Assembly: GCA_947000775.1 (NCBI GenBank)
Contig: CAMQGK010000567.1
Coordinates: forward strand, 6,378,501-6,442,500
DNA from: Pterois miles
Lineage: Eukaryota > Chordata > Actinopteri > Perciformes > Scorpaenidae
Reading direction: 5' to 3'
Length of the DNA: 64,000 nt
In this document: one piece after another, positions 13,401 through 26,633 of the stretch
How the letters are laid out: each line of letters starts with the position of its first letter
Position numbering within the stretch: position 1 is the first letter of the stretch
Notes under the pieces: model-generated
Told to the model about the DNA's origin: nothing
Databases searched by the model: none
What the model saw: the letters and a program-made list of their open reading frames with translations, nothing else
Made by a program: the position numbers and the translations under genes

Positions 13401-13880
13401 TGCTGAGCTGCACCTCAAACAAATCTTCAGTTTCCCAGCTTTCACATGATGTACACCACTTCTACATGACATTTACTGCTGATCTGCCCCTAAAGACCCC
13501 CTGTAACCCCCGAAAGAAAACAAAACAGGGCTATTGTGGGTCTTAGAGGGTTCAGTAAACTCACAAACTATGCCAGAAAAAAGACAATCGCTGAAATGAA
13601 GGATTTACCATGCTATCAAAGTCTGGTGAGATCATGACAAAATATATATGACATATAAAACATCCCATCATATGGCTAATACCACTGACCGTGGCAGAGG
13701 TTTAGGTTATAAGTGCAGGCACAAATCCTCAAAAGGGAACAGAGTAACAAAAATACTGTGTACAGCAAAATACAGCAACAAAATGATCAAACTGATCCAT
13801 ATATTGACTCACCCCATAGACGAAGTGCAGACTAAAACCACTCTGGAGATGGTGTATTTATGATAAAGCTATAGTCTAGA
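10440..13880. other. Intergenic, no gene seen
   Basis: No supported exon. The part at 11220-11480 (CTGTATATAAGAAGTGGATG..., GACGTCTATATTATC...) resembles decayed interspersed repeats. The rest is unremarkable single-copy-looking sequence between c1qtnf6 and il2rb. Confidence 0.45.
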
Positions 13881-13888
13881 GGGAGAAA

Positions 13889-14112
13889 CTTAAAGCCTCT
13901 GATCACACACAGGTGTTTTCAGGTTGGAGGTGGAGCTTTGATGGCATTGATTAGGTCACAAATCTCCATCTACCAATAAGAATGAAGCCTAAAGGAGGCT
14001 CAGCAAGCTGTCAATCAATTAGTCCAGACACGCCCACACAGTCCTGAGCAGAGGTCTGCTCAGCCAGATTAACTGAAAACACCTGTCTGGCTGTTCAGAG
14101 GCTTTAAGGTAA
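13889..14112. repeat. Foldback element (short inverted-repeat MITE)
   Basis: The left end reads CTTAAAGCCTCTGA then ACAGGTGTTTTCAG. The right end holds the reverse complements, CTGAAAACACCTGT and TTCAGAGGCTTTAAG, so the roughly 220-base unit has inverted ends of about 35 bases. It contains no coding capacity. Confidence 0.7.
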
Positions 14113-14528
14113 CACATGATGGTGTGTTGGCTCAGTTCAGGCGTCATGTTGATTTTTTATAAAAACAATAAAGGCGCTGCCGGAAAGCAAAATGTGTGAT
14201 GTGAGACGTAAAATCTTTTTTTTTTTTTTCATGTTAATATGTAACAGAGTTTGCAAAAATAAGAAGATTTTATTGTTTTTATTTGGAGAAATATCAAAAA
14301 TAAAATGTTAACTCCATTACACCCCATTAATTTGAAATTTATCTCCTACACTCCAAGCTCCATTATAATAAATAATATAAATATAAACAATATATAAATA
14401 ATAAATACTGTTACCAATTTATATTTATATTTATATTTATATGTATATTTGTACAGTCTTTTGAAATTGTTTCAGTGTTAAAGGTAGGATTATGGAGTCT
14501 TACCTGAGATATAAATAAATATATGGCT

Positions 14529-14577
14529 TGTTAAATTAAATTAAATTAAATTAAATTAAATTAAATTAAATTAATTG
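14529..14577. repeat. AAATT pentanucleotide repeat in AT-rich tract
   Basis: About nine tandem AAATT units, followed by a decayed second run to about 14615. The surrounding 14160-15100 is very AT-rich and shows no gene. Confidence 0.9.
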
Positions 14578-15109
14578 GGTTTTTAAATTAAATTAAATTT
14601 AATTAAATTTAATTTGTATCATATTAATTGTAGCAACATTACATAGGTAATGAATGGGGAGTATGGAAAGGAGAATAGCTTCAAAACTAAAAAATAATAA
14701 AATTCTTGATAAAATCGTTAATAGTGGTAGCAGTATCTATTATTATAGCGGAGCTTGGAGCGTCTAGTATACATTGTCAAAGGAAATCTTGAGCTCTATA
14801 TGGTTTAATGGAGCTAATATTTTATTTCTGATATATCTCTGATGGTACAAAAGTGATACCTTTTTTCCCACACTTTGTTATATATTAATATGAAAGAAAA
14901 TTAATTAAAAAAAATAAAATTTTACTCCTCACTTTAGATATTTGTTTTTGCTGCGGCATCGTTATTGTTTTTTTTAGAAAGTTTCTTAATCAATATGATG
15001 CCTGAACTGAACTATGACAACTTTGTATTACAAAAACACAAACGAAACATTATTATTAATATAATATATAATAAATACCTATTTTTGAGATGGATTGAGG
15101 TGTAGGGCA

Positions 15110-17990
15110 GATAGCAGCGCACTAGTTGTGCAAATTTGAATCCAAGCAACTGGTGAAAAATTACATGAATCACTTCCTGCTGTATTTTTTTTCGCTGTGT
15201 AACATAATTGTATTACTACCATCATCATCAAAATTTGGTAAAAATATAGTTGTGTTTTGCTCTACCTCTGGTCTGAAAAGCTGCAGCTGTTTTGTGGATT
15301 TGTCTGTACTAATGACTGTCCACCCACTTTAAAATCATAATTTTATCAATAATGAGAACTGCGTAATATAATATACATTATTCTGAAATGGGCCATTCTG
15401 CATAATGAGTACTTTTACTTTTACCACTTTAAATACTGTAGTTTTATGCTAATACTTTACTGTACTTCTACACTAATTCTGGTACTTTTACTACAATATC
15501 TTCTTCCACCAAGTTTTTAACATTACTGTTGTATTATTTGCCAAAACTAAAACACAGTGTGGTTGCAACCTATATAAACGCATGTCATTATTTGAGACAG
15601 ATTGTTAATAATATGTACAGTTTTGATTATCAAATACACAGTTTTGTACCATTGACAATGCTTTTGTGACAAAAAGGTAAAACTTACGTGTCAAAAAGAA
15701 CACTTTAATAAGTTTGGGGGAAATAACACACCATTAATATAAAAATACAGCACTAAAACTGGGTCAGACTTGCCCATTTTTGGGGGTTTTCTGGGTAAAG
15801 TTAACAGAAAGATGCTAATTTTAATTAGATTACATCATTTTTCCATTGGGGTCAGCATAACAGGCCACCAAATACCGAAGCTTGTGAGTGACAGGAAGAG
15901 CAAGAAAAACATAAAGCGCTCTCTGTATTATGAATATCACTATGAAGTACAGCAGGTTGAGCTCTCGTGACATGGAAAGAACTGAGAGGTGTAGAAACAC
16001 CGACGAAGAGCAACATCTGTGTTGTTTCTTACTGACGTGGCTAAATATTGTATGTTGAGCGGATGTCGAGAGTTAAATGTCAAACCACACTCTAATACAC
16101 ACACACTGTCACACACACACACCACCAGGACCACCTGACAGGACATGTAAACACTCAAAACTACACACACACAAATACACACACACTCCTCTCTGTCACG
16201 TCGGCGGCGCTCACATGCCCACCCCTCAGCCCTCATTCACACAGGAAGTCAATGGTTGACCCATTTCTACCAGAAGTTTTATTCTGTTTGGTCTCTGCAC
16301 AGATGTCACTGAGTGCAACGCAAATACACAGCATGAGAGACAAGAGCAGCAACATTCATCAGTCTAGAAATAACACTCTCGTAAATATTACACCACTTTA
16401 ACACACCATTTTATTGTGGAGAGTGAACTTTACCAGGTGGATGATCTGCTTGTGAAGTCATGATTACTGATGATTAATTAGGTCTCTTAAACAGCATGAA
16501 ATCCTCGTCAAACAAATGAGACTAACAGAAACATCAGATGCAACCAGATGCATTTCTTTTTATCAGTATAGACTGAAATCAATGAATCGAATGCTTAAAT
16601 GTTGGTCAGTTTCATGGCCTTCAACACCAGCTTCTCAATGTCAGTGTCTTCACATGATTCATCTCTAAAGCAGTAAGTTCTTTATTTAAAGTAATTCATC
16701 AGTATTTACATCATCGAAACACTTTTGAATCCTGCGTCAGTGCTTTCAAAATCCAAGATCTGCCTGCAGGAGTGAAGATTTTTGATTTTGTGAAGATGTT
16801 AGTAGGTTTAAAACAACATACAAAACATACAGATTTAAGATTGAAGCAAACTACAAAACTGCATTTTTAAAACACAATCGTTTATGATGGACAGTAGCAT
16901 TTAGTTTAAAGTAACGTCATGCTTTGAAATGCTATTTGTACGTATTTTAACACTAATGCAAATAAAGCTGTCTGCAACAAAATAGTGGTACTTAGGAATC
17001 TCACAGTAGTTCAACAGCGATAGTAAAGTAAGTAAATTGAATGTTGATTAGGAGTGAAGATAGCAACAATTACACCAAATGTCTGTTTGAGGCCGTGTCA
17101 AACTGGCCGCTAGGCAGGAATTATGCAAATATGTTACTTGGTGACATCATCACATTACAGAAGAAAAGGCGGGACTTGAAGCGAGGTGTTTCAGGTAGTT
17201 CAGGAGCAGAGTTTCTGTGTTGGAGAGTAACTCTGTTTGGTGCGGACTTTGGACTTTGTAACTCTGCAGATCCTTTGCATGCACAAAAAACTATATATCA
17301 CACTCAAGAAAAGGGGAAAAAAAAAGCACAAAAGCATAAAATGTCCTCTTTAATGCCACTCCAATCAAATCAAACCATTTTTATATTAACAATTAATCAA
17401 ATGACAATCTGTAATATGAGCATTTTTGCAAGTTTTGCTCATTGTTTTGGATTTCTGTCCCACGACTTCACTGTTTTGGTTTTGCTCTCATTTATCTTTT
17501 TTTTTTTTTTTTTTTGAATAGTAAAAACACTCTCTGTACACTAGCTGCCCAGCATCAAACAACACCTAAAGTTATAGGTTAGCTGGTGAACATTGCAGAG
17601 CTTTTAGCAGGTAAGGAGAGCTCGTGGAGACCAAACCAGGGCAAAAAAATTGAGAACATTGGATCTACATTCATCAAGAAATGAATGAAAATAAATTTTA
17701 ATATAGATCAGTTTCTGTTGGATGCGTAAATAGGCAACGATTCGCTAAAACATTCCCCATCAAAACCCGTCAGTGTCAGTTATGTGATTCCTGCTGCCTC
17801 CAAGACTAAAAAATGAATCAGTGCAGGTTTAAAGCATGAAAATCAAGGAATTTGGAAAAACAAACAAATAAACAAACAAATGAAATCAAATGAAATCTTT
17901 GTCAAAACTGCACATGACCACATACTACATACAGTATTCTGTTAGAGTAAATCAGGTTGTTTGTGATATAAATACATTACATTTAAAATG
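15110..17990. other. Intergenic downstream of il2rb, no gene seen
   Basis: The segment includes a CA-rich stretch at 16090-16195 and a piece at 17095-17290 (GGTGACATCATCAC..., GGAGAGTAACTCTG) that reads like an interspersed repeat. The remainder includes the likely 3' untranslated region of il2rb. No exon is supported. Confidence 0.4.
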
Positions 17991-18026
17991 ATGGCACAGG
18001 GATTCTTCCAGATAAATCACAAGTTT

Positions 18027-21000
18027 TCAGATGGATTTATTGCTGAAGGTTGTCTGTAGCTCTTTGAGGGTCAGGTACCCGGTTTTACAGGTCTCCACAG
18101 GCATGGAGGACGACCTGCTCATGGCACCAGCCATAGGCCAGGCCACGTTGCTGCCACTAGCAGCTGCCACAGATGCATCCACCTGTTGGCTATCGGAGGA
18201 TATCGGTGTTAGAGTGGGAGCGTTAGGAGGGGGTGGAGCAGAGGGCATCTGGGAAGGAAGATGGAGAGGGAGAATAAGAAGAGGAGAGCTCTGGTGATCA
18301 TTCGAACTCTCCTCCCCCTCTACACCCACAGCCCTTTTAGCTCCCTTGCCCTCTTCATCTTCCTTTCCGATGCCAAAGCCAGAGTCTGGGCTCTGTGGCT
18401 CCCTCTTCAGGCTTTCATAGGTGTGAGAAGTGTGGAGGGAAGGGCAGACGGAGAGGTGGAGGTTGTGGACGTTGTGCAGATTGTGGAAATCATCCTGATA
18501 GGTGAAGTAGGCAGGATTGGGGTCAGTTCGAGCCGAGCTGCCGGAGGAGCTGGACATCAAGTAGCCCATGTTAGAGAAGCATGAGGAAGAGGAGGAAATG
18601 TCAACGACCCCGCTGGTGTCTGAGCTGGCCGAGGGGTAGGTTGTTAAGTGGAGCAGGGCTCTGGTGGAGCTGGAGGAGGGAGAGGTGGAGGTGACCACAT
18701 CCCAGCTTTCACACACCTCAACCGGGGAGATGCGGTCGCGTGGATGGGCCGTGATGAATGAGTCAGAAACTGACAGAGGATTCAGCCATTTCTGGGGGAA
18801 AAGAAAGAGATTTAGAGCAGAAAGCACAGCTGAAGAAAGACAACAGTGAAAGTTGTAGACATGAATGTGTTGAGCGTCTTTGTGTCTGATATTCAGAGTC
18901 CTCTGTGTGGTAGTGTGAGTTTGTTGTCTGTTGAATACAAGCAACACATAAACCACACAAAGAGACATATTCTCTCATTGTTTAAAAATATATTTATCTA
19001 ATGGTAGACAGTCCTTTTTTTCCTGGCAGTGATGCACCTTCACTTCTTATTAAACTGAACCAAAGCTACTAACTGAAAATAGGCAAGGAGGTCATTCAGT
19101 GGTGGAGGGGCCTCTAACAGCAACGGCTCTACCTGCTTTAGCAGAGTGAATAAGCAGTTACGCCTGTTAGAGGACAACTGCAGCTGTGTTGACATCTTTA
19201 CATCTTCACAGTATGTATAATGTAGCCAAGAGTGAACATACTGTATACGGTGAGAATAAAACTAGTCCCAGCATTGAACCATGGGTACGCCAATTAGTAG
19301 AGGGGATTGGAACCAAAAAGACATTAGTCCTTGTGAGCAGACTAAAAAAGCCAAAAATGAATCAGTTGAATCAATGTCCACAGACTAAGGCTGTCAAAGT
19401 TACAAACAAATGATTTGAATCGATTGCCAGCCCTACTACAGACGAATGTTAAAGGATAAATCATCTAACAATCTAACAATCGTCTAACACATTTCTTTGC
19501 TGTATCTAGCTGCTGGAAAATAATCCAAGAAGAAATCTGAATGAAGAGTTAATCATACATGAATGTTGCAAGCCACGAGAGCGTTACAGAGTTATGTTAC
19601 CTGTTTATAAATAGTTCATGAGACTTTCTGGTAAAGCCTGCAGTCTGGGAAGCACATCTGTCGAAACGCTCTATGTGGTGAGGACATTGTGGTAAAAATG
19701 TTTGACGCTCGGTGAGAACATTTATTTTTACCTTTAGATTTCCTCCGTGGACAGAGTGGAGAGTGTGGAAGTATTTCGAAGGGTTTGGTACCGGCTTCCC
19801 TTTGAGGAGCCTGAAAACGCAAAAGGGACCCGTTAGGTTACACATGCTGCATGCAAACACACAGACAGACACACACAAGTCAACATTATACTCACCTCCT
19901 GCTTGCACAACTCCTGCAAAGGACCAGCATTACAATGATGAGACCCAAGCTGAACATCACTCCCAGCATTACTGGCGATATCTGACCCAGGAGCCTCTCT
20001 GAAATTGACATTACAATGTGGACACATGTAAATCATTTTTTCCCACCATTATATCTCAAACCTGCCTTTTCTGCCCCTTGTGCACCTTAAAGAGATAGTT
20101 TGGGTATTTTGAAGTGGACGGGGCTGGCAGGAAAATGTATTGTAGCCACCTATGCCACAATGGGCAGAGACAATGGGTTGAGACTGAGCGGGAATGAAGG
20201 ACACGGGCTAACACATACACACACATGAAGACAATGTACACACACCCTTCAACTCAACGCCTTCGCGGCCCCCTCCCCCCTCCTCTCCCCTTGTCACAGT
20301 ACAACTTGGAGGGTTGCTGTGAGACGCCCAGAGGCGACACCTCCCCTCCCCAACACCCTTCCCCCTCCCACATGTGCAAGTCCTTGAGTTTTGTTGTAAT
20401 GTCTTATCATGTTGCTATGTGCAGAGGTGTTTTTTTCCAGATCCCACACTGTGCCCCCCTACAGGAGCCTGGTCTGGGAGATGCTTTTTTTTTCCCTCTT
20501 TTCCTTTCCCCTTGTTCTCCCTTTTCTCATCTAAGAAAACGGGGCGCCGTTGGGGCGGCGACCCTCAGTCCTCCCGCTCCTGTCCCCCCGTTATGTGCCA
20601 CTGTTTTTTATGTTCTTGGACAGGATGTAACTGAAAGATAAGTTCCCTTGGAGGATTAATAAAGTTCATCTATCTATCTATCTATCTATCTATCTAAAAG
20701 AAAGGAAGTGCAAGTGTACGCTATATTTAGAAAATTTTCACCGTTCACCGACAGGGGAACTGAAGCTGTCGTATCTCATCTATGCTCTCGCCAAAGCCAC
20801 CAGACTGAGCCGCCATATTGTTAGTTTGTTTGTGTTTTTGTGTGACTTTGGTGAACTAATCTAAGTCACACAAACAAACTAACCAATCAAGGCAGCGGTA
20901 GACCAGCAACCCCCATTGTTCTGCTGGGTAAAATTACATTTTTTTTTCCAATGGAGTCGGGTAGCTTTGGCGAGAGCATAGATGGATACAGCAGCTTCAG

Positions 21001-22948
21001 TTTCCCATCTGACAGGGTTGTCTCACGGCAAGGTAAAGCAGTAAAAATATTCTGAATGTAGAGTACGCGTAAACTGATATTGATTTTGGGGTGTGCCGAC
21101 ATCATCTACTGTGGGTAATACATTAACTAAGCCAAACCTCAAAATGCACTTTTATTCCTTGGCTTTTGGCTCGGCATGAGAGTTGCCTTTTGTAATCCTT
21201 TCCTATTGGTTAACGCTTTAATTATTTTAATGTCCTGTTAGATTTAAATTGGTCTTAGTGTTTTATTGTGGTGTTTTTATGTTTCTTTTGTTGTTTCTAA
21301 ATGTGCTTTATAAATAAATTTTGATTGGATTGGACGACAGATAAGTGCCCCATGCAGCACCACTTAAAAAACACCTGAACTATCCCTTTATGTGTAGAAA
21401 TGTTCTTCTGTTTATTTCATTGTGGGTGTCAAATGCTCATAGAAGAGAAACTCATAAATCCTGTCTGTGCCTGATTTACAGTCACATTTCAACAGACCCC
21501 TACGAGAATTAATGAAGACCCTGAACCAGACTGGGCGACTACATTTCCCAGAAGATCTGTGATCATTTTGGAACCCCAGAAAGTAGACCTCTATTTCCTT
21601 GTTAAAATGAATGTCTGGAAGCCTGTGAGCTGTTTTAGTTGCCACCCAACAGCAAGGTGAAGTGTTGTCACCTTGATCCTGTGAAGTGGCCACCCAGGAT
21701 GTTGTTGGACTCCAGTCGCTCCAGTGGCTATTGTGCAGTCGTACAGTGGGTCTGACTCTGACCCTGACCTGGCAATGCCCCTTTAGTTGCCGAGCAGGTA
21801 TCCTCAGCTCTTGTTCTTGTGTGGAGCTAGTGCTGGCCTCCTGGTAACAAAAATTAGAGTGTATCTTAACAACCAGACATGATTTATCAAAGTGATTTAA
21901 ATCATGAGCAGCATCAGCTCTGCTGCGTTTGCATCTGTATGACCTACTGTATGTGTGAAACCAAGCACTACCTAGCTGTGCAGAGCATTGAAGCAAAATA
22001 AATATAAGCACGCAACATTAAGATCAAACTTACGTGGAAGGGGACGTGACAGATGTTAGCAATGCCTTAAAATATATAATCGCGATAAATCGAAAGCTAA
22101 TCACACATTTTTGATTTGTTCGAAATGTACCTTAAAGGGAGGTTAGTCAAGTATTTAATACTCTCTCAACATGGGAGTGGGCAAATATGCTGCTTTATGC
22201 AAATGTATGTATATATTTCTTATTGGAAATCAATTAATAACATAAAACAATGACAAGTATCGTCCAGAAACCCTCACAGGTCCTGCATTTAGCATAATAA
22301 ATATGCTCAAATTGTAACATGGCAAACTGCAGCCCAACAGGCAACAACAGCTGTCAGTGTGTCAGTGTGCTGACTTGACTATGACTTGATCCAAACTGCA
22401 TGTGATTATCATAAAGTGGGCAAGTAAAGGGGAGACTCGTGGGTACCCAGAGAACCCATTTATATTCACACATCTTGAGGTCAGAGGTCAAAGGACCCGT
22501 TTGAAATTTTCCATGACTGTTTTTTTTTTGCCAAAATTTAGCCTAATATTGGAGCGTTATTTAGTCTCCTTTCCAACAAGCTAGCATGACATGTTTGGTG
22601 TTAATGGATTCTTCAGGTTTTGTAGTTTCATATATCAGTAACTTCACTCTAGCATTAAAACGGAGCGTGCTAAAACCTACGAAAGATCAACTGCCTTAAT
22701 GCATTAAAGAAATTAGTGGCGTTTAAACAAATTTGCGTTAACACATTGCATGTGCACAGGAACTCACGTTCCACATCTTGTTTTTCTGTTTGATCTGAAC
22801 TTGGAAGTCAAAAGATGTGAAGAAGTCAGAGAGAGGGCTGCCTGGACTCCATGATATCCTGGTCTCATTGCCGGTGCTGTTGACGGTGGGGACCCCTGGA
22901 GGATGCATTTTGACTGTATGCATGCACACACACATCACATTTATCCAC

Positions 22949-23020
<72 letters not shown>

Positions 23021-24829
23021 TGTGTAAAGAAAAGTGTACAGTTTTTGTCATAACATGTTTCCGATGGGCTTCGAAACACATTACCGTTGTGAATTTTGTT
23101 TTTGTAATAAATGAGAAATTTGGTCAAATGTTTTATATAACTACATTTGTGGATAATGTTTCAACTGGGTAGGTAAAAACTGACTTAATGTGGGAGTAAA
23201 AGCCCATTTTGTATAAAATATTTTTTATTAAATTTTAATTTAACACAAATAAACATGCAATCATTGACCAGGTACTAATAATTAATATTTCAACAAATGT
23301 AAATCAAATAAAAATTTGAAATGTTAAATTTTATTAATTTAATATACATAAGTAAAAGCCACTCACTGTGATTGAATGGTGTGTAGTTTGTGAGGTTCTC
23401 CATCATCGTCCCGTTACACTCCACACTGATATAGGGCATGTCTTTAAACGGGTTGAATTCCTGGCGGGACCCATAATATATTCAATGAAACAGTGAGGGC
23501 AGAGAGTGTATGGCTCATTTAGCTCTTCAGCAAGCCTGTAGATTATTCTAATGGATTTAATCTTTATTTCAGTGCATCATGTTTCCGATGACGGCTGATC
23601 TAAAAATTCAACAAGGTAAGATGGAGACATCCGTGAGATGTTTACTTGTTCTTCTTGTGAATATGTTCGTGACTTACTTCATTTTCAAAGACAAAACTGC
23701 AGCCTGGAGGAGAGTGTTTGCGTTTTTTCAGCTTGCAGCTTCGACTAAGTAAAAAAAGGACAAAAATCACCACAAACTGCTGACAATATTTTTTCCTCTT
23801 CACAAACTAATATTTTCCATCCATAATATTTTGGAGATCAGTAATGAGTACTATATCTTAAACATCATACATAATGGTTCCCTTTTGCCTCTTGTAGTTC
23901 ATGGAGATCCAGGTTGTCTTCACACCAAAGATCCAGCAGTCCACACCAGGAGCCACCGGAGAGCCGTCCCACGTACAGCTGACATTGTTGACAAAGTCAT
24001 TTACGCAGGAGAGTCCTTGAGCGCCAGACACATAAGGAAAAAAGAGATTAGGATGTTGTCTTTTTATCAGCACCATTGGACTTGCCCCTCATGTAGGACA
24101 TTCAGATAAACCAGTGATCTCTGGATGTACTTGAGCAGCAGCTGCAAGGTTAAAGTGAAACAATATCAGTACAGTCCTCTTTTGGGGGATTTGGATTCAA
24201 CTTAAAGGTGCTAAATACAAGATTGGGAAGCATTTTTATTGCGTCCGCACGGCTCTCAACATGGCGACGGCTGAGATGGCGGCTTGCAACTAGCGGTGCT
24301 AACCTGGAGGGGAACCAGAGGGTGAACTTTTCTGCAATGCCGCCATCAGTTGTTATCAGCTGTAACCGGCATATAAGAGCAGTACGTAGCAGCAGCCATG
24401 AGCTAGCCGGTGGGGCACGCTCACATGCATATAACGTGCTAAGAAGCATATATGGCTGGCCCGGCGATGTCAACAAAGTACAGAGAAACTGTGATTACAG
24501 CACACACAGAGGGAGAGAGACTTTATTCTCACTCAGGTAGATGTTACTCCTCTATAGCTTTACATAGACAATAGCTGTTTGCTTCCACATTAATGCTCTA
24601 AAATCATATAGAGAGCTGTTGCCGCTTTGCTTTGTTTCAAAAATAAGAGATTAAACAGGAAATGAACAAAGAACTGTTTGTTATTTACTTTCTCTCCCAT
24701 GTACCAAAAGGACAGTAACACAGCTCAGTTATGACTGTAGTCCGTTATACCTTGCAAGCCTTTGTGAGAGTGGACCGCACGCACTGGAAACAGAACCAGC
24801 AGGACGTATAAAGACACCAGGATCTCCAT
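18027..24829 (-). CDS. il2rb: Interleukin-2 receptor subunit beta
   Basis: This is a type I cytokine receptor chain for IL-2/IL-15 that signals through JAK1/JAK3 and STAT5. I assemble nine coding exons: 24829-24751, 24015-23871, 23744-23678, 23460-23367, 22895-22768, 21840-21672, 19998-19896, 19810-19732 and 18791-18027. All have GT/AG borders and matching phases, giving 542 residues (human has 551). Visible parts: signal peptide MEILVSLYVLLVLFPVRAV, a CxW pair in NVSCTWDGS of the first fibronectin domain, WSDWS at 211-215 in the second, one transmembrane helix (about 233-254), box 1 (KPVPNPSKYF), then a serine-rich tail with SCFSNMGYL, NPAYFTYQDDF and TYESL. The tail ends in GYLTLKELQ, matching the mammalian DAYLSLQELQ STAT5-docking end. 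Introns carry several MITEs. An upstream non-coding exon is likely at 26634. Confidence 0.93.
20225..20698 (+). mobile_element. 3' fragment of a non-LTR retrotransposon
   Basis: The segment ends GGAGGATTAATAAAGTTCATCTATCTATCTATC, the usual shape of a teleost LINE 3' end with its tetranucleotide tail. The open frame at 20225-20641 is low quality and I could not identify a reverse transcriptase in it, so this looks like a 5'-truncated copy. Confidence 0.5.
20715..21075. repeat. Long imperfect inverted repeat
   Basis: Left-arm segments (GGGGAACTGAAGCTG, ATCTATGCTCTCGCCAAAGC) are found reversed and complemented on the right (GCTTTGGCGAGAGCATAGAT, CAGCTTCAGTTTCCC). The centre, about 20822-20882, again folds on itself (TTAGTTTGTTTGTG against CACAAACAAACTAA). 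Confidence 0.75.
22065..22747 (+). mobile_element. MITE family A, copy 1
   Basis: It shares long blocks with the copies at 25008-25716 and 57785-58330, for example CATGGGAGTGGGCAAATATG, CTGCATGTGATTATCATAAA, GGGTACCCAGAGAACCCATT and GAGGTCAGAGGTCAAAGGACC. It is non-coding. Its right edge is about 20 bases from the il2rb splice donor at 22768. Confidence 0.75.
22952..23019. repeat. CA microsatellite in il2rb intron
   Basis: About 33 uninterrupted CA units lie between the il2rb exons at 22895-22768 and 23460-23367, roughly 55 bases upstream (in transcript direction) of the 22895 acceptor. Confidence 0.97.
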
Positions 24830-25007
24830 GGCCACGACCACAATATGACTGTGAACAGAGAGGATCAGCACGTACTAGACGTTAGAATGACAATCTGAAT
24901 CAACAGTGTTCAACATGTTAACAACACAGAAAACTGTTCCCACGAGAGAGTGGAAGCGAAAGGGGCAAAAGCAGCATTTACTATATCATTTGGGAATATG
25001 TGTTTAA

Positions 25008-25716
25008 ACAAGGGCTGTGAATCAATTAAAACAGTTAATCACAATTAATCACACTTTTTTTGTATCTGTTCAAAATGTACCTGAAAGGGAGGTTTGTCAA
25101 GTATTTAATCCTCTTATCAACATGGGAGTGGGCAAATATGCAGCTTTATGCAAATGTATGTATGTATTTATTACTGGAAATCAGTTAACACAAACTGATA
25201 ACAAATATTGTCCAGAAACCCTCACAGGTCCTGCATTTAGCATAAAAAATATGCTCAAATCATAACATGGCAAACTCAAGCCCAAAAAGTCCAACAAGCA
25301 ACAACAGCTGTCAGTGTGTCAGTGTGCTGACTTGACTATGGCTTCCCCCAAACTGCATGTGATTATCATAAAGTGGGCATGTCTGTAAAGGGGAGACTCA
25401 TGGGTACCCAGAGAACCCATTTACATTCACATATCTGGAGGTCAGAGGTCAAAGGACCCCTTTGAAAATAGCCGTGCCAGTTTTTCCTCGCCAAAATTTA
25501 GCACAAGTTTGGAGCGTTATTTAACCTAATTTGCGACAAGTTAGAATGACTTGGTTGGTACCGGCAGGTTCCTTCGCTTTCATAGTTTCATATAATACCA
25601 GTATCTTCAATCTAGCTGTAAAATGGAGCCCGCTACAAAAAAAAATCAGAAGTTGCATTAATGTGCTAAAACAGATTTGCATTAACGCGTTATTATCGTG
25701 CTAACTTTGACAGCTC
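25008..25716 (+). mobile_element. MITE family A, copy 2 (most complete)
   Basis: The copy begins AGGGCTGTGAATCAATTAAA and ends GTGCTAACTTTGACAGCTCT. The ends are imperfect inverted repeats (GGGCTGT... against ...ACAGCTC). No open frame is coding. It sits in the intron between the probable il2rb non-coding exon and the start-codon exon. Confidence 0.75.
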
Positions 25717-26633
25717 TAGTTTAAACTTTTTTTTTTTCCTCCTGCTCAGACAAAGTGGTGGTTATGACTTCTTTATAATCTAATTATCTTGATTTTATAA
25801 ACTGAAATGTTTATGATCTCATTATTACTTGTGACATTGTGGCAATATTGTCCTTGTTACATTCACGCCAGTAAAGCATGCTGAACTGAAACTCGGTGGA
25901 CTGAGAACAGTTACCCAAACCAGTTTCTACCGCTGTATGAAAATGTTGTTTTTCTTTCTCATTTCTGAAACTGCATCAGCCAGTCAGTTTTGAGGGTGAG
26001 CACTAGCTCCACACTGAGCTAAATAATCATCCTGAGAAGGCAGCAACAAGCAGTTAGAAGTGAAACCTGACTGAAAACACTGACACCTGTGCTGCTACAG
26101 AAAGAGCCTCTTATTGCCCATACTGATAATTAGGACTTCATTTAATTTAACGTGATGTTAAATTTTGCTTAACTTCATGTTTCACACTCTGTGTAGACAG
26201 GTGGGCGCGCATTTCTGTTAATAAAACAGTGAATAATAGAAATGACATATGTAGATGCAGTATATGTTGGTACAGATTATAATGAAAGAGCATTTTTTTC
26301 CATAAAGGCACACATTTTGTCACCAGTCTGAGTCATCGGTCGTTGTGGTGTTTTTCCGTCAGCGCCTGAACTGAGCAGGATCATAAATGACTTGTATGGA
26401 AAGTGCAGATGTGTCAGCGTAATTTACATTATAACATAATGTACAGGGGAAACAGTAACACTTGTTCCTAATAATAACAGCAGATCATGAAAACTACACA
26501 TCATCATCTTAATGCAGTGTAAAAAGACACTGAAGAAAATGAAAGTACAATATATAGACTTGAGTTGTTACAATTTGCACATTATTCTCGTGTTATTTTA
26601 GTAAAAATAATAATAAACAAAGTGAAACCATAC

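Larger units (their letters stand above)
20087..21392. mobile_element. MITE-like element with inverted ends, nested insertions
   Basis: The left end TTAAAGAGATAGTTTGGGTATTTTGAAGTGG is mirrored at the right end (CACTTAAAAAACACCTGAACTATCCCTTTATG). The interval lies in il2rb between the transmembrane exon and the WSDWS exon. It carries a LINE-like tail (to 20697) and an inner foldback (20715-21075), so it records successive insertions. Confidence 0.55.

Noticed and set aside
17041..17517. 158-codon plus-strand frame
   Set aside because: It ends in a poly-T-encoded Phe run, crosses repeat-like sequence and shows no recognisable domain.
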